Counted from the stretch's first letter, positions 48,795 to 57,656 are shown. The stretch is DNA of 64,000 nucleotides from Streptomyces sp. NBC_01016 (GCF_026341035.1 NZ_JAPEOQ010000001.1:4650001-4714000); one strand, 5' to 3'. Translations and numbers: made by a program. The notes: a model not told the origin generated them from the sequence alone.

Positions 48795-50061
48795 GTCCGT
48801 CCCTCTCCCTCGGATGCTGGAAGACCACCGGGATTTCCGTCGCGCCCCGCTCGTACAGGCCGATGAAGCGCGGCGGCGCGGCATCCGGGTCGAGCCGCAG
48901 CCCCGGCAGCCGGTCCAGGAGCGCCCCGATCCCGACCCGCATCTCCGCGCGCGCCACATGCATCCCGAGGCAGACGTGCGCGCCGCCGCCGAACGCGAAC
49001 GACGGGCGCAGCCTTCGCCGGATGTCGAACTCGTCCGGCCGGTCCCAGCGCGCCGGATCCCGGTTGGCGGCGCCGATGCACAGGTGCAGGACGGAACCCT
49101 CCGGCAGATGGACGCCGTGGAAGTCGATGTCGCGCGTGACGTAGCGGGAGAACATCGGGTCGGTGGGTGTCCAACGCAGCGCCTCCTCGATCGCCGGGCG
49201 CAGCAGCTCCCGGTCCTCGCGTACGGCGGCAAGGACGGCGGGGCGTTGGAGGAGCGCGGTGAGCGTGATGCCCAGCTGCTTCCACGTGGTGCCGGAGCCG
49301 GCGGTGAGCAGCAGGACGGCGAAGGAGTGGATCTCGGCGTCGGACAGCCGGTGCGCGACGCCGTCCTCGTCGGTCATCTCCGCCTCCACCAGGACACTGA
49401 TGAGGTCGTCCTGCGGTTGGGCGCGGCGGGCCGCGACGACCGGGGCGAGGATCTCGACGATGCGCTCCGGGTCGCGCAGCGCGGCCCGGACGTCGAGCGC
49501 CCGCTCCACCGAGACACCGAAACTGCCGGTGATGGTGAGCACCGGGATCGCGGCACAGAAGTCCACGTTGAGCTCGGCGCGTCCGTCGGTGGCGAAGGAG
49601 TCGATGAGCAGGTGGACGGTCTGCTCGATCCAGTTGCGGATCCACCACTGCGCCCTGCCGGGCACGAACGACGGCTGCACCAGGGCGCGGTAGCGACGGT
49701 GCTGCGTGCCACTCATCGACAACATGCTGTTCTGTGCGGCGAGTTGACCGGTGCGCGGATCGATCGGGGTCGGCGAGGCGGCGAACACCTCGGGGTTGCG
49801 GTAGGCCTCCTCGCACGCGGCGTAGCTGAACGCGGAGAAGTGCGGCCGGTCCGGGTAAGGCAGCCCCTGGAAGTACGCGGGCCCGTCGTATCCGGTGAGT
49901 TCGTGGACGGTTCCTGGGTGGACGGGCGCCTCGGCGCGCAGCCGGTGCCAGGCCGGGTAGGGATCGTCGCGATAGCCGCCGCCCATCTGGGCGAGATACG
50001 CGCCGCGCAGGTCGAAGAGTTCGCGGACCCGGTCGCGGTCGAGGGTCACGGGTGTGGTCAT
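48787..50061 (-). CDS. cytochrome P450
   Basis: The 424-residue class I bacterial P450 has the I-helix LLLTAGSGTTWKQLGI, the ExxR motif EEALRWTPTDPMFSRY, and the heme loop FAFGGGAHVCLGMHVARAEM with the ligand Cys. The I-helix reads AGSGTT where most P450s have an acidic residue before TT, so its oxygen activation may differ. The ferredoxin gene of the same operon could supply electrons. In this setting it would hydroxylate an alkyl or terpenoid substrate for further oxidation. It lies 4 bases after the SDR gene. Confidence 0.93.
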   Translation of the reverse strand: MTTPVTLDRDRVRELFDLRGAYLAQMGGGYRDDPYPAWHRLRAEAPVHPGTVHELTGYDGPAYFQGLPYPDRPHFSAFSYAACEEAYRNPEVFAASPTPIDPRTGQLAAQNSMLSMSGTQHRRYRALVQPSFVPGRAQWWIRNWIEQTVHLLIDSFATDGRAELNVDFCAAIPVLTITGSFGVSVERALDVRAALRDPERIVEILAPVVAARRAQPQDDLISVLVEAEMTDEDGVAHRLSDAEIHSFAVLLLTAGSGTTWKQLGITLTALLQRPAVLAAVREDRELLRPAIEEALRWTPTDPMFSRYVTRDIDFHGVHLPEGSVLHLCIGAANRDPARWDRPDEFDIRRRLRPSFAFGGGAHVCLGMHVARAEMRVGIGALLDRLPGLRLDPDAAPPRFIGLYERGATEIPVVFQHPRERDGHE

Positions 50062-50065
50062 CGTG

Positions 50066-50857
50066 TCACCTCGCCACGTATCCGCCGTCGACCGGCAGGA
50101 CGACTCCCGTGAGATTGGCGGCCCGGTCGGACACCAGGAAGACGGCGGCCTCCGCGCAGTCCTCGGCGGTGATGGCCCGCCCCAGCGGATGGCTCTCCGC
50201 GACCCGCTGCACGGTCCTGTCCAGCGCGTCCGCGTCCGGGGCCTCGAGGCCGCCCGCCGCCATGAAGTTGGTCAGCGGCATTCCGGCCGGGCCGATGGCG
50301 TTGGCGCGGATGCCGAACGGTGCGCCCTCGATGGCGACCGCCCGCGTGAGCTGGTGCACGGCCCCCTTGGTGGCCCCGTAGACCGAGCCGCCCCAGGCCA
50401 CGAGGCCGGCCACGGACCCGGTGTTCAGGATGACGCCACCGCCGCCCTGTCGCTTGAACTGGAGCACGGCGTGCTTGCAGCCGTGGAACACACCGGCGAG
50501 ATTGACCCCGACCAGGTACTGGAAATCCTCCGCCGTGTGGTCCTCGAGTTTCGCCCCCAGACGAGGAGTCGGGACACCGGCGTTGTTGAAGACGATGTCG
50601 AGTCGGCCGAAGCGTTCGACGCCCGCCGCGACGGCGGCCACCACATCGTCTTCGCGGGACACGTCGCAGGCGACGGCCACGGCGGCACCGCCGGCCTTCT
50701 CGATCCGGCGCACGGTCTCCTTGGCCGCGTCGGCGCGGATGTCGCCACAGACTACGCGGGCACCCTCCTGCGCGAAGCGCAGCGCGGAGGCCGCGCCGAC
50801 ACCCGATCCGGCGCCCGTGACGAGCGCGGTCCTTGCGTCGAGCAACATGTGTCTCAC
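50066..50857 (-). CDS. short-chain dehydrogenase/reductase
   Basis: The 263-residue classical SDR has a GxxxGxG nucleotide motif (LVTGAGSGVGAASALRFAQE), NNAG (VFNNAGVPT), the catalytic Ser in ILNTGSVAGLVA and YxxxK in SVYGATKGAV. It would oxidise an alcohol or reduce a ketone using NAD(P). GTG 50857 overlaps the ferredoxin stop (GTGA); ATG 50848 is the alternative. Placed between P450/ferredoxin and ALDH genes, it may oxidise the alcohol formed by the P450. Confidence 0.9.
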   Translation of the reverse strand: MRHMLLDARTALVTGAGSGVGAASALRFAQEGARVVCGDIRADAAKETVRRIEKAGGAAVAVACDVSREDDVVAAVAAGVERFGRLDIVFNNAGVPTPRLGAKLEDHTAEDFQYLVGVNLAGVFHGCKHAVLQFKRQGGGGVILNTGSVAGLVAWGGSVYGATKGAVHQLTRAVAIEGAPFGIRANAIGPAGMPLTNFMAAGGLEAPDADALDRTVQRVAESHPLGRAITAEDCAEAAVFLVSDRAANLTGVVLPVDGGYVAR

Positions 50858-51075
50858 CGTCCTTCCTCATCGGCGAACAGCGGGTCGGACATCAGGCGCA
50901 ACGCCTGCGTGGGACACCCCTCGACCGCCGTTCGTAACTCGTCCAGCGGCTCGGGCGGCCCTATGACCACGGCTTTCGCCTCGTCGTCGTGGGCGAAGGT
51001 GGCCGGGGCGTAGACGACGCAGATGCCGGTGCCGAGACACCGCTCCCGGTCGACGACGACCTGCGGGTCGGTCAT
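50854..51075 (-). CDS. 3Fe-4S-type ferredoxin
   Basis: This 73-residue ferredoxin has Cys in DRERCLGTGICVVYAPATF and in AVEGCPTQALRL, the three-Cys arrangement (CxxxxxC...CP) of ferredoxins that serve P450s. It is acidic, as usual. It lies 1 base after the amidohydrolase gene and overlaps the SDR gene, four genes from the CoA-transferase end and two genes before the P450. No reductase gene for it is in the window. Confidence 0.9.
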   Translation of the reverse strand: MTDPQVVVDRERCLGTGICVVYAPATFAHDDEAKAVVIGPPEPLDELRTAVEGCPTQALRLMSDPLFADEEGR

Positions 51076-51076
51076 T

Positions 51077-52324
51077 TCAGGCCTTCGCCGGGGCGGGGAC
51101 GGGCGGCTCGGCCGGGGTGAACCGGTAGAGGCGCTCGGCGTTGCCGCGAAGGATCTTGTACTGCCGCTCGGGCGACAGATGGGCGATGCGGCTCTTGACG
51201 AGGTCGATGCAGTTCGGCCACGTCGAGTCGGAGTGCGGATAGTCCGTCTCGCACATGATGTTGTCCTCGCCGATCTCGTCGATGCTGGCGATGCCGTGCA
51301 CGTCGTCGATGAAGCAGCCGTGGATGTGCTCGCGGAACGTGGCGCGGATGTCAAGGGTGTCGAGGTCCACGGCGCCACTGCCCGCGTGGTCGTTGAACCG
51401 GACACCCCGCTTGACCCAGTGCCGCTGCGTGTCGAGGACCTGCTCGGCGCGCTCCAGGAAGTACGGCATCCAGCCGATCTCGCCCTCCGACAGCGCGATC
51501 TTCAGGTTCGGGAAGCGCTGGAACATGCCGCTGAACAGCCAGGACAGCATGGCCCCCGAGGTGCGGGTGGCACCCCAGGCGAGGTTCGCGAGGAACGGCG
51601 CGTCGGGCGCGATCTGCGGCACCGTCGACGACGAGCCGACGTGCATCGACACGACCATGCCAAGGTCGTTGGCCGCGGCCATCACCGGGTCCCAGTAGCG
51701 GTCCTTGTCGTGGATGGTGGGCAGGCCGAGTGGAGCCGGATTCTCGGAGAACGCGAAGGACGTCGCGCCCTTCGCGGCGCAGCGCTCCAGTTCCTTCGCG
51801 GCGAGCGCCGGGTCCCACAGAGGGATGAGGACGAGGGGGATGTAGCGGCCGGGGGCGGCCGCACACCATTCCTCGATGATCCAGTCGTTATAGGCCTTCA
51901 GGCATACGAGCCCGAAGTCGCGGTCGCTCGCCTCCATGAACAGCTGGCCGCAGAAGCGGGTGACCGTGGGGAAGCACAGTGAGGCGAGGATGCCGGCCTG
52001 GTTCATGTCCTCGATCCGGGCCTTCGGGTCGTAGCAGCCGGGCCGCATTTCGCTGTACGGGAGCGGCTCTGGGCTGAACTCCTCCTTCGACTTGCCGACC
52101 ACGGCGCTCAGACCGGAGCTGGGGAACCGCTTGCCGTCGTAGACCCAGCAGTCCAGACCGTTGTCGTCCGTCACCATGTGCGGGGCGCGGTCGCGGTCGG
52201 CCTTCGGGACGCGGTCCACCCACAGGTGGGGCGGTTCGAGGATGTGGTCGTCGACGGAGATCAGCCAGTCGAGCGAGCGGTCCGCCGTGACGTCCGGCGC
52301 TGTGAGGGCGGTGGATATGGACAC
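51077..52324 (-). CDS. amidohydrolase-fold metal-dependent hydrolase (ACMSD-like)
   Basis: The 415-residue TIM-barrel protein is read from GTG 52324 (AAGGAG 5 bases upstream). Metal-site features are DWLISVDDHILEPPHLWVDR, MVVSMHVGSSSTVPQIAPD and the late Asp in NIMCETDYPHSDSTWPNCID. The family includes decarboxylases and hydrolases; many members occur in steroid- and aromatic-degradation clusters of actinobacteria. In this operon a decarboxylation or ring-opening hydrolysis is possible. The exact reaction cannot be given. Confidence 0.85.
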   Translation of the reverse strand: MSISTALTAPDVTADRSLDWLISVDDHILEPPHLWVDRVPKADRDRAPHMVTDDNGLDCWVYDGKRFPSSGLSAVVGKSKEEFSPEPLPYSEMRPGCYDPKARIEDMNQAGILASLCFPTVTRFCGQLFMEASDRDFGLVCLKAYNDWIIEEWCAAAPGRYIPLVLIPLWDPALAAKELERCAAKGATSFAFSENPAPLGLPTIHDKDRYWDPVMAAANDLGMVVSMHVGSSSTVPQIAPDAPFLANLAWGATRTSGAMLSWLFSGMFQRFPNLKIALSEGEIGWMPYFLERAEQVLDTQRHWVKRGVRFNDHAGSGAVDLDTLDIRATFREHIHGCFIDDVHGIASIDEIGEDNIMCETDYPHSDSTWPNCIDLVKSRIAHLSPERQYKILRGNAERLYRFTPAEPPVPAPAKA

Positions 52325-52340
52325 GGGTGCTCCTTCAACT

Positions 52341-52387
52341 CGTCGGATTCCTGACTCGTTGGTGTCTTGATTCGTCGGACTCCTAAC
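52341..52387. repeat. short direct repeat around the ALDH stop
   Basis: CGTCGGATTCCTGAC (52341-52355) and CGTCGGACTCCTAAC (52373-52387) match at 13 of 15 positions, 32 bases apart. The second covers the aldehyde dehydrogenase stop codon. The first lies in the gap before the amidohydrolase gene. Confidence 0.55.
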
Positions 52388-53864
52388 GGAGTTCGCCGAT
52401 CGCCAGGTGCTTGACTTCCTGGAACGCGCGGATGCCTGCGGTCCCGCGCTCGCGGCCGAGGCCGCTCTGCTTGTAGCCGCCACCGGGGGCGTAGGCGCTG
52501 AAGACGGCGGCGTTCACGTTGACTGCGCCTGTGCGCAGGCGTCGCGCCACACTGGTCGCGGCCGCGGTGTCCGCGCCGTACACCTGGCCGGACAGTCCGT
52601 AGCGGCTGTCGTTGGCGATGCGTACGGCGTCGTCGAGGTCGCGGTAGCCGAGGACCGCGAGGACGGGGCCGAAGATCTCCTCCTGGGCGGCCGGGTTGTC
52701 GTTGTCGGGCAGGTCGAGGACGGTGGGTTCGAAGTAGTGGCCGCGTGCGATGCGCGCGTCGAGGCCCGGAGGTCGACCGCCCCCGCTGACGACCGTGCCG
52801 CCGTGCTCGACGGCGAGCGACACGAAGCGTTCGCACCGCCCCAGTTGGGCCGCACTGATCACTGGCCCCAGCGTGGTTCCGGGAGCGTTCGGGTCACCCA
52901 CGACGAGCCGCGCGTACGCCGCGCCCACCGCGTCGAGGACCTCGGCCCTGCGCTCCTCGGGCACCAGCATGCGGGTCGCGGCGACACAGGCCTGGCCCGC
53001 GGTGGCGGCCACCACGGCGACCGCGCCGGCCGCGGCCCGCTCCACCGCGTCGTCGAGGTAGATCTGAGCGGACTTCCCGCCGAGTTCCAGCGCGACCCGC
53101 TTCACGGTGGGCGCGGCCTGCGCGAGGATGCGGCGGCCGACCGCGGTGGACCCGGTGAACGACACCATGTCGACGGCCGGATGTCCGGTCAGCAGCTCGG
53201 CGCCCGCCGCCCCGCCCTCCACCACCACGCTCAGCACCCCCGGCGGCAGACCGGCCGCGTCCGCCGCCGCGCCGAACACCAATGACGACAGCGGCGTCAG
53301 CGGGCTCGGCCGCAGGATCACCGAGTTCCCCGCCATCAGCGCCGGGACGATCTTCTGCAGCGCCATCACGATCGCCCCGTTGTACGGAGTGATCGCCACG
53401 ACGACACCCACCGGCTCGTGCCGCTCCACGCTGAGTGCGACGCGGCCGCGTACGAGGTCGTCGACGGGCACGGGTGTCGCCGACTCGTGCGGCATCGTCA
53501 GATACAGGTCGATCGCTCCGCGCGCCACCGCCAACCCGCCCTGAAGCTGGGCGCGTTCAGCGAACGCGGCAGGCTGCCCCGCCTCGGCGACCATCGTGGC
53601 GACCAGCGCCTCCCGCGACGCTTCCACGTGGTCGAGGAAGGCATACAGGAGCCGGGCGCGCTCGGCGGCCGGGACGTCGGCCCACACGCCGCTCTCGAAG
53701 CTCTCGCGTGCCTCGACGGCCGCGCGCTCGATCTCGGGCAGCGGCGTCACCGACACATCGGTCACGTGCGAGGCGTCGGCGGGGTTCTCGACGGCGAGCC
53801 GCTCGTCCCCGTCGATCCACTTCCCGGCCACGTACGAGCGCCGCTGCTCGATGATGTCGTGCAC
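52383..53864 (-). CDS. aldehyde dehydrogenase
   Basis: The 493-residue enzyme starts at GTG 53864 (GAGAGGCGGAATC upstream). ALDH features: AITPYNGAIVMALQKIVPAL, SFTGSTAVGRRILAQAAPTV, catalytic Glu in VALELGGKSAQIYLDDAVER, and nucleophile Cys in TAGQACVAATRMLVPEER. The NAD-binding and oligomerisation parts are complete. It would oxidise an aldehyde to an acid, the step before CoA loading. In this operon it fits after P450 and SDR. It has gaps of 58-61 bases on both sides, the largest in the front half of the operon. Confidence 0.93.
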   Translation of the reverse strand: MHDIIEQRRSYVAGKWIDGDERLAVENPADASHVTDVSVTPLPEIERAAVEARESFESGVWADVPAAERARLLYAFLDHVEASREALVATMVAEAGQPAAFAERAQLQGGLAVARGAIDLYLTMPHESATPVPVDDLVRGRVALSVERHEPVGVVVAITPYNGAIVMALQKIVPALMAGNSVILRPSPLTPLSSLVFGAAADAAGLPPGVLSVVVEGGAAGAELLTGHPAVDMVSFTGSTAVGRRILAQAAPTVKRVALELGGKSAQIYLDDAVERAAAGAVAVVAATAGQACVAATRMLVPEERRAEVLDAVGAAYARLVVGDPNAPGTTLGPVISAAQLGRCERFVSLAVEHGGTVVSGGGRPPGLDARIARGHYFEPTVLDLPDNDNPAAQEEIFGPVLAVLGYRDLDDAVRIANDSRYGLSGQVYGADTAAATSVARRLRTGAVNVNAAVFSAYAPGGGYKQSGLGRERGTAGIRAFQEVKHLAIGELR

Positions 53865-53925
53865 GATTCCGCCTCTCTCGCGCCAGGAACCGACGCATTG
53901 GACAAGGGAGTTGGGAAGACGGTGG

Positions 53926-55128
53926 CTACCAGGGCAGCGCGCTGTACACGACCGCGCCCCCGTAGTGCGGCGAGGAATGGCAGGCGAGTCCGAACGTGGT
54001 CCGCGTGCGCTGTCGTTCCCCGGCCCGGCCCGCCAACTGCAGATAGCACTCCAGCATTTGGGGCACTCCGTGCATGCGCCCGTTGCCGAGCGCGCCCCCG
54101 CCGCTGAGTACGGGCAGGGCGCCCGGCGTGTCACTGTCGATGCCGCCGTCCAGGACGAAGCGGTGCGCCTCGCCGATCGGGCAGTAGCCCAGGGCCTCCA
54201 GCCAGAAGTACACGAACGGCGAGAACCCGTCGTACAACTGCGGCACATCGATGTCGGCGGGCTTCACCCCCGCGTGCTCCCACAACCGGCGTGCCGTCGC
54301 CGCGCCCCCGGCCATGATGTCGTCGAGCGGCCAGTGCAGCGGGAGACGGCGCGGACCCGGAGCGCTCCCCGCGTATCCGGCGACGTACACCGGCTTGTGC
54401 GGCAGGTCGCGGGCCCGCGCGGCGGAGGTGAGCACGAAGGCCGCGACGCCGTCGACCGGGATGTCGCAGTCGTAGCGACAGATCGGGTCGTTGACCATCG
54501 GCGCCGCGAGGTACTCCTCGGCGCTCAGCGGCTGCCCGTGCCAGTACGACCAGGGGAGCCGCGCCCCGTTCTTGCGCGCCTCGACGAGGACCGCCGCCAT
54601 CGCCTCGCGGCCCGCCCCGTACCGCTGCAGATACTCGTTGTACGCGAGCCCGATCATCGGCAGCGGCCCGAAGTGGCCCTGTGGCGCCGTCCACTGCTGA
54701 GCCCCGCCGAACTCCCGTACCGCTGTGTCGTGGTAGCGTGCGCGCGGATTGTGCAGGGCGCGGTGGACGAGGACATGGTCGGCCGCGCCGCTCGCCACCG
54801 CGTTGACCGCCATCGCCACCGAACCGGGAATCTGCCCGATGCCCTGGAACCCGGCGACGTACGACGGCCGGGCGCCCAGATGCTCGGCGAGCCATGCCGG
54901 GGTGACCGTGCTGACACCGTCCTCAGCGGTGTGGCTCCCGGACGTGGGGAACAGCGCCGAGCCGACGAAGCCGTCCACGTCCCGCGGCGTCAGCCCCGCG
55001 TCGGCGATCGCGGCTCGGGCCGTCTCGACGGCAAGAACTCCCAGCGGCCGCTCGGCATGCCGTCGCACGTCGCTGTGCCCGTATCCCACGACGGCCACCT
55101 GGCCGCCCGCCGCGAACCGCCCGCTCAT
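53926..55128 (-). CDS. thiolase-fold protein (Ltp2/lipid-transfer type)
   Basis: This 400-residue protein of the thiolase-like lipid-transfer group has AVETARAAIADAGLTPRDVD, GFQGIGQIPGSVAMAVNAVA at the place where thiolases have their Cys nucleophile, and a C-terminal GLACHSSPHYGGAVVYSAL. The missing Cys argues against normal thiolysis. In steroid degraders Ltp2 is such a protein and acts as a retro-aldolase with a DUF35 partner. Here the DUF35 gene overlaps it by 4 bases. I infer a two-subunit aldolase or thiolase-like enzyme of acyl-CoA chain shortening. Confidence 0.82.
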   Translation of the reverse strand: MSGRFAAGGQVAVVGYGHSDVRRHAERPLGVLAVETARAAIADAGLTPRDVDGFVGSALFPTSGSHTAEDGVSTVTPAWLAEHLGARPSYVAGFQGIGQIPGSVAMAVNAVASGAADHVLVHRALHNPRARYHDTAVREFGGAQQWTAPQGHFGPLPMIGLAYNEYLQRYGAGREAMAAVLVEARKNGARLPWSYWHGQPLSAEEYLAAPMVNDPICRYDCDIPVDGVAAFVLTSAARARDLPHKPVYVAGYAGSAPGPRRLPLHWPLDDIMAGGAATARRLWEHAGVKPADIDVPQLYDGFSPFVYFWLEALGYCPIGEAHRFVLDGGIDSDTPGALPVLSGGGALGNGRMHGVPQMLECYLQLAGRAGERQRTRTTFGLACHSSPHYGGAVVYSALPW

Positions 55129-55556
55129 GAGGTCACCTCACCGAGCGCGAAGGCCGGCACGGCGGTTCCCGGAGCGATGTCCTCGAAGTCCAGATGCACC
55201 CGATCGCCCACGCGCAGAGGGGAGTCGGGCCCGTCGAGCAGCCGCCCGATCATCCGCAGCCCGGCCTGCTCGTCGAGCTCCACATCCACGAGGACGAAGG
55301 GGACCTCATCGGCGAGGCCGGGCAGCGGTGACTGCCGCACCACGGTCCAGGACCGCACGGTGCCCCGGCCGCTCACCGGCTCGTACGAGAAGCCCGGATC
55401 GGTCGCATGACAGTGCGGGCACGTCATGTCGGGCGGCAGGGCGAAGGCCGCGCACCGGCCGCAGCGCGCGAGGGCGAGTTCATGCCGCGCGGCCGCCTCC
55501 CAGTACGGCGCGGACCGCGCGTCCGGTACGGGCACCGGACGCAGGACGCCGCTCAT
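55125..55556 (-). CDS. DUF35/OB-fold partner of the thiolase-like protein
   Basis: The 143-residue product has a rubredoxin-like zinc ribbon (ARCGRCAAFALPPDMTCPHC: CxxC...CxxC) and an OB-fold (VSGRGTVRSWTVVRQSPLPG, EVPFVLVDVELDEQAGLRMI). DUF35 proteins bind acyl-CoA chains and partner with thiolase-fold proteins such as Ltp2 or act as the C-terminal half of ChsH2. It overlaps both neighbours by 4 bases, which supports a fixed complex with the thiolase-like protein. Confidence 0.88.
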   Translation of the reverse strand: MSGVLRPVPVPDARSAPYWEAAARHELALARCGRCAAFALPPDMTCPHCHATDPGFSYEPVSGRGTVRSWTVVRQSPLPGLADEVPFVLVDVELDEQAGLRMIGRLLDGPDSPLRVGDRVHLDFEDIAPGTAVPAFALGEVTS

Positions 55557-56764
55557 GTGATCGCCCCCGCGTCCTTGAGCTCGGCGATCTCCGCCCAGTC
55601 GTAGCCGAGTTCGAGCAGCACGGCCTCGGTGTGCTCGCCGTGACCGGGTGCCCGCCGCAGCTCCGCCGGCCGCTCGTCGAACTGCACGGGGACGGTGGGC
55701 ATCGGATACGACTTGCCGTCCTCCAGCTCCACCTCGCCGAGGTAGTCGTTGGCCAGGACCTGGGGGTCCGTCAACAGCTCTTCGACGGCCTGAACGGGCG
55801 CCCAGGGAGCGTCGATCCGCGCCAGCAGTGTCTTCCACTCCTCGAACGTCCGGCGCGCGAACTCGACCTCCAGCTCGGCGACACACGCCTCGCGGTTCTC
55901 GCCGCGCGCCCGCAGATCGGCGAAGCGCGGATCCTCGGCCAGCTCGTCGCGCCCGATGAGCGCGCAGAACTCCCGCCAGTACCGGTCCCCCTGGAGGAAC
56001 ACCAGCTGGATATGGCGCCCGTCCTTGGTCCGGTACGCTCCCACCAGGGGATTCACCGAGCCACCACGCCCGGAGACTCCGCGCGGCTGCCCGCCGGCGA
56101 GCGCCGACAGCACGTCCGAAGACAACGTCCACATCGCGGTGGCGAGCAGCGACACATCCACCACGGAGCCCTCGCCGGTGCGTTCGCGTTTGAGCAGTGC
56201 GCCCGCCACTCCGAACGCGAGCGCCATCGCGCCGTTGCGGTCACCCATCGCGCCGCGCTGACTGATCGGATACCCGCGTTCCGGCGGCGTCAGTACATGG
56301 GCCATCCCGCCCTGCGCCCAGAACGCGGACGAGTCGTACCCGGCCCGGTCCGCATCGGGGCCCCGCACGCCGTAACCGTGCCCCCGCGCGTACACCAGCC
56401 GGGGGAAGCGCCGCGCGAGTTCCTCGGCGCCGAGCCCGAGGCGGTCGAGTGCGCCGGGCCGCAGATTGGTGAGGAACACGTCGGCGGTGGCGAGGAGTTG
56501 ATCGAGCAGTGCGCGGCCCTCCTCGTGGCGCAGGTCGAGGGCGACGGAGCGCTTGCCGCGGTTGGCGAGCGCCACCGACAGGTTCACACCGCCGCCGTCG
56601 GTCCCGATCCGCTGGGTGGCGAGCCCCCGGTACGGGTCGCCCTCCGGGCGCTCCACGCGGATGACGTCTGCGCCCCAGTCGGCCAGCAGCGCGCCCGCGA
56701 CCGGTACGAACACCCACTGGGCGAGTTCGACCACTCGTATCCCGTCGAACGCTTCGCTCCCCAT
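55553..56764 (-). CDS. class III CoA-transferase (CaiB/BaiF type)
   Basis: The 403-residue protein is read from ATG 56764 (GGGAGG upstream). Family features: GIRVVELAQWVFVPVAGALL, NRGKRSVALDLRHEEGRALL, VFLTNLRPGALDRLGLGAEE and ISQRGAMGDRNGAMALAFGV, the last with the catalytic Asp. Such enzymes pass CoA between acids or act as racemases on 2-methylacyl-CoA. It is the first gene of the 15-gene operon, with a copy of the shared GAGAA-N6-TTCC motif about 70 bases upstream. Racemisation of a branched acyl-CoA would suit the Ltp2-type context. Confidence 0.9.
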   Translation of the reverse strand: MGSEAFDGIRVVELAQWVFVPVAGALLADWGADVIRVERPEGDPYRGLATQRIGTDGGGVNLSVALANRGKRSVALDLRHEEGRALLDQLLATADVFLTNLRPGALDRLGLGAEELARRFPRLVYARGHGYGVRGPDADRAGYDSSAFWAQGGMAHVLTPPERGYPISQRGAMGDRNGAMALAFGVAGALLKRERTGEGSVVDVSLLATAMWTLSSDVLSALAGGQPRGVSGRGGSVNPLVGAYRTKDGRHIQLVFLQGDRYWREFCALIGRDELAEDPRFADLRARGENREACVAELEVEFARRTFEEWKTLLARIDAPWAPVQAVEELLTDPQVLANDYLGEVELEDGKSYPMPTVPVQFDERPAELRRAPGHGEHTEAVLLELGYDWAEIAELKDAGAIT

Positions 56765-56835
56765 CGAGCACCTCCCGCTCGCCACGATCCGAGTCGACGC
56801 GGCGTTGCCAAGGTAGAGGCACGGTGTTGAATTTG

Positions 56836-56850
56836 GGAAGTGTCATTCTC
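56836..56850 (-). promoter_or_regulatory. shared 15-bp motif, operon promoter
   Basis: On the minus strand it reads GAGAATGACACTTCC, 72-86 bases before the CoA-transferase start. It matches the copies at 57770 and 63266 in the GAGAA and TTCC ends (11 of 15 with the first). AGAG-CAGTA-CTCT lies just upstream of it. Confidence 0.5.
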
Positions 56851-56990
56851 GCTTTTTTAGAGTACTGCTCTCGGTGGGGAGGTCGGTTCAACGGGGCTTC
56901 CAGGTACGGCCGTTGATCGAGGGCCCACTCGCACGCCCTGCGCGCCTCGTCGACCACCCGGGTGTGTGCCCGGATCAAGCAGAACCCGGC

Positions 56991-57656
56991 CTACTTCGGG
57001 GCCCCCACGAGCCCGCCCAGGCAGAACTCCCAGACCTCCTTGGCGGTCACGGAGGTCGACTTGCTGCCCGTCGGGACGCCCGGCGTCTGGGCCGTGAACA
57101 TCGCGGTCTGCATCACGAGCGCGGCGACCCGGCGCGGCTTGGCGGCGCGGGCCTCGCCCGCCTCGACGGCCTGCTCGACGAGTTCGGTGAACAGGTCGAG
57201 CAACGGCACGTGCGCGGTGGCCACTTGGGCTGGGTGGGTGGCGAGAAGCTGCATCGCGAAGTCGGTGAACAGCGGGCTCTGCTGGTTCGGGCGCGGCTGT
57301 GAGCTCTTGTAGAGCAGGTCCACCGCGACGCGCAGTCGATCCAGCGGCTTCTTCTTGGCGGCGGTCGCCGTGCGGATCTCGTCGGCGGAGCGCGACAGGG
57401 CGTCCTCGAAGAGGGCGAGGAGCAGCTCGTGCTTGCCGTCGAAGTGCTGGTAGAAGCTGCGCAGCGACTGCTTCGAGCGCTCGACGACCTCCTGCACGGT
57501 GAAGTCGGTGGTGCCCTTCTCGCTCATCAATTCCTGGGCGGCGTCCAGGAAGCGCTGGATGCGCTCTTCGGCGCGGAGCTTGGCGGCACGGGTGGACCGC
57601 TCGACGGCGCGTTGACGCCAGGCGGGCGGAGCAGGTTCGGCAGGAACGGCGTTCAT
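56991..57656 (-). CDS. TetR-family regulator of the catabolic regulon
   Basis: The 221-residue regulator is read from ATG 57656. The TetR HTH is at about residues 35-80 (RIQRFLDAAQELMSEKGTTD, then EVVERSKQSLRSFYQHFDGK). A helical ligand domain follows with LYKSSQPRPNQQSPLFTDF. It lies between the long operon and the second binding-protein gene and is divergent from the latter across 162 bases. The three copies of the GAGAA-N6-TTCC motif in nearby promoters may be its sites, by position. A CoA-ester ligand is plausible. Confidence 0.88.
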   Translation of the reverse strand: MNAVPAEPAPPAWRQRAVERSTRAAKLRAEERIQRFLDAAQELMSEKGTTDFTVQEVVERSKQSLRSFYQHFDGKHELLLALFEDALSRSADEIRTATAAKKKPLDRLRVAVDLLYKSSQPRPNQQSPLFTDFAMQLLATHPAQVATAHVPLLDLFTELVEQAVEAGEARAAKPRRVAALVMQTAMFTAQTPGVPTGSKSTSVTAKEVWEFCLGGLVGAPK

